27,270 nucleotides of DNA from CAHJXF01 sp964657795 (GTDB taxonomy: Bacteria > Pseudomonadota > Gammaproteobacteria > Burkholderiales > Burkholderiaceae_D): NCBI GenBank assembly GCA_964657795.1, contig CAZZWS010000024.1:1-27270 (forward strand). The letters run 5' to 3'. Positions within the stretch are counted from its first letter, which is position 1; every line of letters begins with the position of its first letter. The position numbers and the translations under genes are program-made. Of this stretch, positions 22,302 through 27,270 are shown one piece after another. Below the pieces are notes generated by a model, which did no database searches, had not been told where the DNA came from, and worked only from the letters and a program-made list of their open reading frames with translations.

Positions 22302-23216
22302 TCAGCGCAAGAGCGCATTGCGCACCGTGGGATTCTCGAGTTGCTTCAGGAACCAGCGCATCGCCTTCCCGCGCACGCTGGTGTTCCACGAGTAGTACAA
22401 CGTGCCGACCGAGCGCGTCTCGGCCAGCAGCTTCGGCACGAGCCGACCCGCGTCGATGTGCGGCAGCGCGTCGCGGACCGGGATGTTGCCGCAGCCGAGG
22501 CCGGCCACCTGCGCGGCCACCTTGTCGGCCATCGTCGGCACCGTCAGCACGTCCTGGCCGCCGAGCAGTCCGATCGTCACCGCCGGCAGGTTGCGCGCGC
22601 TGTCGCCCACCGCGACCGCACGATGGCGACGCACCGTCTCCGGCGCGATCGGCTCCGTCGCATCGGCCAGCGGATGCGACGGTGCGACCGCGAACACCAG
22701 CTCCATCTCGCCCAGTGGACGACTCTGGTAGCCGCTCGCCATGCCGGTGCTGCCGGGCACGTTGGAGAACGTGCCGAGCGCGAGATCGGCCCGCCCCGAC
22801 AGCAATGCCTCCCAGGTGCCCGACAGTACTTCGCCGAACAGCCGCACGCGCGTGCCGGGATCCTGTGCGTAGAACGCGGCGATCAGGTCGAACATCGCCG
22901 CGGGCCGGACGATCGTGTCGATCGCGATCCTGAGTTCGACCTCCCAGCCGTTGCCGACCCGCTGCACGCGACGCTGCAGTTCGCTCGCGGCGAACAGCAG
23001 GTGACGGCCTTCGGCCAGCAACTCCTGCCCGGCCGGCGTCAGCTTGGCCTTGTGACCGCGACGATCGAACAGCAGCACGTCGAGGTCCCCCTCCAGTTTG
23101 CGGACGAGATAGGTGAGCGCCGAAGGCACGCGCCCGAGTTCCTCGGCGGCGCGGGCGAAGCTGCCCTTGCGGTCGATGGCGTCGAGCGCGGCGAGAGCGT
23201 CCAGGTCGATCAGCAT
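22302..23216 (-). CDS. LysR family regulator, YhaJ-like
   Basis: This 304-residue LysR-type regulator has an N-terminal winged helix-turn-helix (LDAIDRKGSFARAAEELG, then RVPSALTYLVRKLE) and a C-terminal periplasmic-binding-like effector domain. The HTH closely resembles E. coli YhaJ as I remember it; YhaJ responds to quinone-like breakdown products of nitroaromatics and sits beside a pirin gene. The gene diverges from pirin across 141 bases that hold a T-N11-A inverted repeat, so it probably controls itself and the rightward genes. No Shine-Dalgarno is seen before the ATG at 23216. Confidence 0.92.
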   Translation of the reverse strand: MLIDLDALAALDAIDRKGSFARAAEELGRVPSALTYLVRKLEGDLDVLLFDRRGHKAKLTPAGQELLAEGRHLLFAASELQRRVQRVGNGWEVELRIAIDTIVRPAAMFDLIAAFYAQDPGTRVRLFGEVLSGTWEALLSGRADLALGTFSNVPGSTGMASGYQSRPLGEMELVFAVAPSHPLADATEPIAPETVRRHRAVAVGDSARNLPAVTIGLLGGQDVLTVPTMADKVAAQVAGLGCGNIPVRDALPHIDAGRLVPKLLAETRSVGTLYYSWNTSVRGKAMRWFLKQLENPTVRNALLR

Positions 23217-23237
23217 CGGCGTGCGGGTCCGGAGTGG

Positions 23238-23269
23238 ATCGTTCAGATTTTTTGAACGATTTCGTCAAA
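23238..23269. promoter_or_regulatory. LysR-type operator in the lysR/pirin divergent gap
   Basis: ATCGTTCA-N7-TGAACGAT (23238-23260) is a perfect 8-bp inverted repeat containing the LysR box T-N11-A. A second overlapping repeat, TTTGA-N9-TCAAA (23251-23269), lies on the pirin side. The pair resembles the recognition and activation sites of LysR promoters. A TATCAT hexamer at 23279-23284 could be the pirin -10. Confidence 0.75.
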
Positions 23270-23357
23270 CGAGAAGCCTATCATTGCGGCTGACCGAGGA
23301 CTATCTTTCGTCCATGGGCGAAGAATGCACGCAACGCTTCGTGCCGAAAGGTTGAAA

Positions 23358-24089
23358 ATGATTGAAGCCGCCGAACGTCTCGAAGTCCGTCGCAGTGCCG
23401 ATCGGGGCCATGCCGAACACGGCTGGCTCAAGAGCTTTCACAGCTTTTCGTTCGCCGACTACAACGATCCGATGCACATGCATTTCGGGCCGCTGCGCGT
23501 CATCAACGAAGACTTCATCGCGCCGTCGTCGGGCTTCGGCACACATGGCCATCGCGACATGGAGATCATCACGTACGTGCTCCAGGGCGCCCTCACCCAC
23601 AAGGACTCGATGTCCAGCGGTGGGGACGAGGGAGCCGTGATCCGCCCGGGCGACGTGCAGCGCATGAGCGCCGGCACCGGGGTGCTGCACTCGGAGTTCA
23701 ACCGGTCCAGCGATACGCCGGTCCATCTGCTGCAGATCTGGATCATGCCGAACGTCCGCGGCATCGCGCCCAGCTACGAGGAGAAGCGCTTCGCCGATGA
23801 CGAGAAGCGTGGCCGCCTGCGACTCGTGGCGTCGAACGACGGCCGCGACGGTTCGGTCACGATCCACGCCGACGCGGCGCTCTACGTGGGACGGTTCGAC
23901 GGCGCGGAGACCACGACCCATCGCGTCGCTCACGATCGCAAGGCCTACGTCCATGTGGCGCGCGGTGCGGCTGTCGTCGCGGGCACGGCGCTCACGGCTG
24001 GCGATGCGTTGAAGGTCGACGCCGCTGGTGATGTCGTCATCGAAGCCGGCGACGACGCGGAGATCCTGTTGTTCGACCTCGGCGGCTAA
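23358..24089 (+). CDS. Pirin family protein (YhhW-like quercetinase type)
   Basis: This 243-residue bicupin protein matches the YhhW branch of pirins: GHAEHGWLKSFHSFSFADY, RVINEDFI, GFGTHGHRDMEI and MSAGTGVLHSEFN. The metal ligands His63, His65, His111 and Glu113 are all present. Bacterial members can cleave the flavonol quercetin, and some act as redox-sensing partners. The loop between the His pairs is about four residues longer than in E. coli YhhW. AAAGG lies six bases before the ATG at 23358. It is the first gene rightward from the LysR operator. Confidence 0.93.
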   Translation: MIEAAERLEVRRSADRGHAEHGWLKSFHSFSFADYNDPMHMHFGPLRVINEDFIAPSSGFGTHGHRDMEIITYVLQGALTHKDSMSSGGDEGAVIRPGDVQRMSAGTGVLHSEFNRSSDTPVHLLQIWIMPNVRGIAPSYEEKRFADDEKRGRLRLVASNDGRDGSVTIHADAALYVGRFDGAETTTHRVAHDRKAYVHVARGAAVVAGTALTAGDALKVDAAGDVVIEAGDDAEILLFDLGG

Positions 24090-24105
24090 CCGACCACCCC
24101 ATCGC

Positions 24106-24138
24106 CTTGCAGCCGCCTTGCGGCCGCGTTGCAGCTCC
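24106..24138. repeat. Three 11-bp tandem iterons between pirin and the oxidoreductase gene
   Basis: CTTGCAGCCGC, CTTGCGGCCGC and GTTGCAGCTCC lie head to tail with an 11-base period; the third is degenerate. They sit in the 103-base gap, the largest in this gene run. They could be a local regulator array or slippage. A 5-bp stem forms in the middle but no U-run follows directly. Confidence 0.45.
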
Positions 24139-24192
24139 CCCTTTTGCCCTCACGGGACGAGGTGGTTCACCCTTTCCGACATCGAGAACCTC

Positions 24193-24780
24193 ATGACCCG
24201 ACTGACCATCGTATTCCACTCCGGCTACGGCCACACGAAGAAGCTCGCCGAAGCCGTGCTCGCGGGCGCGCAGGGCGTCGCAGACACTCAAGCGTCGCTG
24301 CTGACGATCGACGCCGAAGGCAATCTTCCCGAGGATGCGTGGACCACGCTGGCCGCATCGGACGCCATCGTCTTCGGCTCGCCGACCTACATGGGCACCG
24401 TGTCGTGGCAGTTCAAGAAATTCGCGGACGCGTCGTCGAAGCCGTGGTTCACGCAGGCGTGGAAGAACAAGCTCTTCGCCGGCTTCACCAACTCGGCCTC
24501 GATCAACGGCGACAAGTACAACACGCTGCACTACATGATGACGCTGGCGATGCAGCACTCGGGCTTCTGGGTCGGCACGGGCATGATGCCGTCGAACAAC
24601 AAGGCGGCGCAGCGTGATGACGTCAACTACCTCGGTTCGTTCGGCGGGCTGATGGGCCAGTCTCCGTCGGACGCGTCGCCCGACGAAGGACCGCTGCCCG
24701 GCGACCTCGAGACGGGCCGCCTGTTCGGCCAGCACGTCGCCGAGTCCGCGAAGCGCCTGGCCCCGTCGACGACCGCCTGA
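24193..24780 (+). CDS. Flavodoxin-fold NAD(P)H-dependent oxidoreductase (WrbA-like)
   Basis: This 195-residue protein has an FMN-binding flavodoxin fold. The phosphate loop HSGYGHTKKLA lies at residues 9-19, the second FMN segment FGSPTYMGTVSWQFKKF follows, and FAGFTNSASINGDKYNT forms the third. Related enzymes reduce quinones by two electrons and so avoid semiquinone radicals. The start is ATG at 24193 with only a weak GAGAA upstream. It lies between pirin and cytochrome b561, all on the plus strand, which supports a quinone-related role. The exact substrate is not known. Confidence 0.88.
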   Translation: MTRLTIVFHSGYGHTKKLAEAVLAGAQGVADTQASLLTIDAEGNLPEDAWTTLAASDAIVFGSPTYMGTVSWQFKKFADASSKPWFTQAWKNKLFAGFTNSASINGDKYNTLHYMMTLAMQHSGFWVGTGMMPSNNKAAQRDDVNYLGSFGGLMGQSPSDASPDEGPLPGDLETGRLFGQHVAESAKRLAPSTTA

Positions 24781-24806
24781 ATCACGAGGCGTCCTGAAGG
24801 CCCATC

Positions 24807-25349
24807 ATGACGACACGGGACAACGGCCATTACACGACGACCGCCATCGCGCTGCACTGGCTGATGGCATTGATGATCGTCTCGTCGCTGACGCTCGGCT
24901 ATTACATGTCGGGCCTGCCGTTCTCGCCGTCGCGCATCCGCCTGTTCAGCTATCACAAGTGGCTGGGCGTCACGATCCTCGCGATCGCGGCGGTCCGGCT
25001 GTTGTGGCGACTCGCGCATCGGCCGCCCGCATTGCCGGCCATGGCGGCCTGGCAACGGTATGGCGCGCACGGCGTCCACGGTCTGCTCTATGTCCTGTTC
25101 TTCGCGGTTCCGTTGTCGGGCTGGGCGTACAGCTCGGCCGCCGGCTTCCCGGTCGTGTACTTCGGTGTGATCCCGCTGCCCGACTGGGTGTCGCCGGACA
25201 AGGCGCTCGCCGCGCGCCTCGTGACCGTCCACGCGGTGCTGGCCTACAGCCTCGCCGGCGTGGTGGTGCTGCACATCGCGGCCGCGCTGAAGCACGGCTT
25301 CGAGGATCCGGTCGGCTATCTGCAGCGGATGCTGTCGAGCCGGGCCTGA
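24807..25349 (+). CDS. Cytochrome b561 family protein
   Basis: This 180-residue membrane protein has four hydrophobic helices and histidines placed as haem b ligands: His17 (ALHW), His50 (YHKWLG), and histidines in HGVHGLLY and TVHAVLAYS. Bacterial b561 proteins (CybB/YceJ type) pass electrons from quinol in the inner membrane, in some cases to superoxide. GAAGG lies six bases before the ATG at 24807, 26 bases after the oxidoreductase stop. Two YceI genes follow directly, as yceI follows yceJ in E. coli. Confidence 0.93.
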   Translation: MTTRDNGHYTTTAIALHWLMALMIVSSLTLGYYMSGLPFSPSRIRLFSYHKWLGVTILAIAAVRLLWRLAHRPPALPAMAAWQRYGAHGVHGLLYVLFFAVPLSGWAYSSAAGFPVVYFGVIPLPDWVSPDKALAARLVTVHAVLAYSLAGVVVLHIAAALKHGFEDPVGYLQRMLSSRA

Positions 25350-25387
25350 GCCCGTCCCGTTTCGATCGAACCCGTCAAGGAATCCTC

Positions 25388-25963
25388 ATGCGCCGTGCCC
25401 CATCGTTCGCCGCCGCCTGCTTCGCACTCGTCGCATCGACCGCGCCGCTCGCGAGCTGGTCGGCCCAGAAGCTCGTCGTCGCGCAGAGCGAGGTCGGCTT
25501 CGTCAGCAAGCAGATGGGCGTGCCTGTGCAGGGCCGGTTCGAGAAGTTCGACGGACAGCTCAACGTCGATCCGGCCAGACCGGAGAGCGGCAAGGTGAGC
25601 TTCACGGTCGACCTCGGCAGCGCTTCGATCGGCACGCCCGAGACTCTTGTCGAACTCAAGAAGCCCGAATGGTTCGACGTCTCGAAGTATCCGAGCGCGA
25701 CGTTCCAGTCCACATCGATCAGGTCGCTGGGCGCCGGAAAGATCGACGTCGTCGGCAAGCTGACCATCAAGGGCATCGTCGACGAGATCCACGTGCCGAT
25801 GACGCTCGTGCAGCAGGGCGACATCCTGAAGGCCAGCGGCGAGTTCACGATCAGGCGGCTGGCCTACAAGATCGGCGCCGGCGAATGGGGCGACACCAGC
25901 CTCGTCGCGGACGAGGTCCTGGTCAGGCCACGGCTGACGGTCCAGGGCGCCCCGACGCCCTGA
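25388..25963 (+). CDS. YceI family periplasmic protein, copy 1
   Basis: This 191-residue protein has a signal peptide (FAAACFALVASTAPLASWSA) and a YceI lipocalin-like barrel. The barrel is marked by SEVGFVSKQMGVPVQGRF, the PEWFDVSKYPSATFQS motif and GKLTIKGIVDEIHVPMTL. YceI proteins bind long isoprenoids, including ubiquinone tails, in the periplasm. AAGGA lies six bases before the ATG at 25388, 38 bases after cytochrome b561. It has no cysteine in the mature part and differs clearly from the copy that follows, so the pair is an old duplication. Confidence 0.93.
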   Translation: MRRAPSFAAACFALVASTAPLASWSAQKLVVAQSEVGFVSKQMGVPVQGRFEKFDGQLNVDPARPESGKVSFTVDLGSASIGTPETLVELKKPEWFDVSKYPSATFQSTSIRSLGAGKIDVVGKLTIKGIVDEIHVPMTLVQQGDILKASGEFTIRRLAYKIGAGEWGDTSLVADEVLVRPRLTVQGAPTP

Positions 25964-26021
25964 CCGAACGATACGCAGCACGACCCTCCACAACCCCTCT
26001 TCCCACTCGAAGGATCGACTC

Positions 26022-26594
26022 ATGAAGACTATTTCCATCGCTGCGGCATCCGTCGCGCTCGTGGCCGCGACCACGGCCTCCGCCGCCCCCACGACCTACA
26101 CGATCGATCCGACGCACACGTCGATCACCGCCGAATCGCGTCACTTCGGCACGTCGACCGTGCGCTCGCACTTCCAGGCGAAGAGCGGCAGCATCACGAT
26201 CGACCCCGAAGCGAAGACCGGCAGCGCGACGGTCGCGATCGACGTCGCGTCGGTCATGACCGGCGTGCCCAGGCTCGACACGCACCTGAAGAGCGATGCG
26301 TTCTTCGACGCCGCGACCTACCCCGACGCCACGTTCACGGGCACGAAGTTCGTGTTCGACGGCGACAAGGTCACGCAGATCACCGGCGACCTGACCATGC
26401 ACGGCAAGACCGCGCCGGCCACGCTGACGTCGACCAACTACAACTGCTACCTGAACCCCAACTTCAAGAAGCAGGTCTGCGGCGGCGACTTCGACCTGAC
26501 GATCCAGCGCAGCACGTGGGACATCAAGTACCTGATCCCTTTCGTGTCCGACGAGACCAAGCTGCGCATCGCGATCGAGGCGACGAAGGACTGA
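26022..26594 (+). CDS. YceI family periplasmic protein, copy 2
   Basis: This 190-residue protein has a signal peptide (cleavage near ASA|APTTY) and a full YceI barrel: YTIDPTHTSITAESRHFG, LKSDAFFDAATYPDATFTG and GDLTMHGKTAPATL. Unlike copy 1 it carries two mature cysteines, in NCYLN and KQVCGGDFD, which could form a disulfide. AAGGA lies seven bases before the ATG at 26022, and 58 bases separate it from copy 1. A strong terminator follows. It probably binds an isoprenoid lipid such as a quinone. Confidence 0.94.
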   Translation: MKTISIAAASVALVAATTASAAPTTYTIDPTHTSITAESRHFGTSTVRSHFQAKSGSITIDPEAKTGSATVAIDVASVMTGVPRLDTHLKSDAFFDAATYPDATFTGTKFVFDGDKVTQITGDLTMHGKTAPATLTSTNYNCYLNPNFKKQVCGGDFDLTIQRSTWDIKYLIPFVSDETKLRIAIEATKD

Positions 26595-26616
26595 CCTCGC
26601 AGCGAACGCGACGACG

Positions 26617-26645
26617 AAGCCCGGCCCGCGCCGGGCTTTTCGTTT
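26617..26645 (+). terminator. Rho-independent terminator after the second YceI gene
   Basis: A perfect 9-bp stem, AAGCCCGGC-CCGC-GCCGGGCTT, is followed by TTCGTTT, 22 bases past the stop. It closes the pirin-to-YceI run. Confidence 0.9.
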
Positions 26646-26661
26646 GCAGCGACGCATCCGT

Positions 26662-26667
26662 TAGAAT
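26662..26667 (+). promoter_or_regulatory. Candidate -10 element for the Hsp70-like gene
   Basis: TAGAAT (5 of 6) lies 33 bases before the ATG at 26701, just after the terminator. No good -35 is seen at the normal distance. Confidence 0.4.
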
Positions 26668-26700
26668 CCGCGCCCTTTCGCGTGTCGCCATCCCTGCACC

Positions 26701-27270
26701 GATGACCTCCCCCATTCCTCACGACGACGCGAGCGACTACTGCGCGATCGACTTCGGAACGTCGAATTCCGCACTGGCGATCGGCGATCGCCATGCACCC
26801 GGCGGCATGCGGCTGGTGACGCTGGAAGGCGACCAGTCGACCATGCCCACCGCGGTCTTCTACGACAGCGACGACGGGTCGCGACGTTTCGGACGCGCGG
26901 CCATCGCGGCCTATGTCGAGGGCCACGAAGGTCGCCTGATGCGATCGCTCAAGAGCATCCTCGGCACCGCGCTGGTCGACGAGACCACCCACCTCGGCAA
27001 CGGCATCTCGGTGCGTTACCTCGACGTGATCGCGACGTTCCTCAAGCGGCTGAAGGACATCGCCGAGGCCGGGCGCGGACAAGCGCTGCGCCGCGTCGTG
27101 ATGGGCCGCCCGGTGTACTTCGTCGACGACGATCCCGCCGCCGACCGTCGGGCCGAGGACGCACTGCGCGAAGCCGCAAGGATCGTGGGCTTCGACGAGG
27201 TCTCGTTCCAGTTCGAACCGGTCGCCGCCGCACTCGATTACGAGGCGCGGCTGGCCAGCGAACGATTGGC
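26701..27270 (+). CDS. Hsp70 family protein, YegD-like, N-terminal part (runs off right edge)
   Basis: The frame is open from the ATG at 26701 to the window edge, giving 190 codons with no stop. The peptide has the actin/Hsp70 ATPase phosphate-1 loop IDFGTSNSALAI, then VVMGRPVYF and GFDEVSFQFEPVAAALDYEA. These match YegD, a short Hsp70-like protein lacking the usual substrate-binding domain. YegD's cellular role is not well defined. There is no clear Shine-Dalgarno. Whether this copy lacks the C-terminal domain cannot be seen here. Confidence 0.9.

Noticed and set aside
1..27270. CRISPR arrays, tRNA/rRNA genes, insertion sequences or phage genes
   Set aside because: No regularly spaced repeats, cloverleaf-like sequence, transposase or integrase motifs were found. 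Repeats are limited to short palindromes and iterons.

Overview
The window is GC-rich, densely coded chromosomal DNA. It most likely comes from a betaproteobacterium, probably Burkholderiales or a close relative. The evidence is the msrB-yciB-bolA-parvulin gene order, an AceK kinase/phosphatase, a LIV-type ABC transporter beside beta-oxidation genes, a LysR-pirin pair and very high third-position GC. No tRNA, rRNA, CRISPR array, integrase or transposase was seen. No stretch longer than about 265 bases lacks a gene.

Left edge (1-1369): the first 58 codons of eutB (ethanolamine ammonia-lyase large subunit) run off the edge on the minus strand. They diverge from a PLP enzyme of the threonine-aldolase fold. 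A degenerate REP/REPIN-like element follows.

Minus-strand run (1619-16137): all genes read leftward, in the order acyl-CoA ligase, livK, livH, livM, livG, livF, enoyl-CoA hydratase/3-hydroxyacyl-CoA dehydrogenase fusion, thiolase, a secreted Sel1/TonB-like protein, a large acyl-CoA dehydrogenase, a Dabb protein and an SDR. Together they encode uptake, CoA activation and every step of a beta-oxidation turn for some organic acid. The substrate cannot be read from the sequence. The LivF Walker A lysine is an arginine and LivG has a non-LSGGQ signature, so the transporter probably has one consensus and one degenerate ATP site. The region also holds a strong livK-livH hairpin, two GEGR-type palindromic repeats and two candidate operators.

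Plus-strand housekeeping block (16401-22292): selO and msrB (redox), yciB, bolA and a secreted parvulin, an intrinsic terminator, then aceK. selO and aceK each have a -10-like hexamer exactly six bases before ATG and no Shine-Dalgarno, which suggests leaderless transcripts.

Redox block (22302-26594): a YhaJ-like LysR gene diverges from pirin, a flavodoxin-fold oxidoreductase, cytochrome b561 and two YceI proteins. A perfect 8-bp inverted repeat of the LysR T-N11-A type lies in the divergent gap. This looks like a quinone or electrophile-handling module. A strong terminator ends it, and a YegD-like Hsp70 gene then runs off the right edge.
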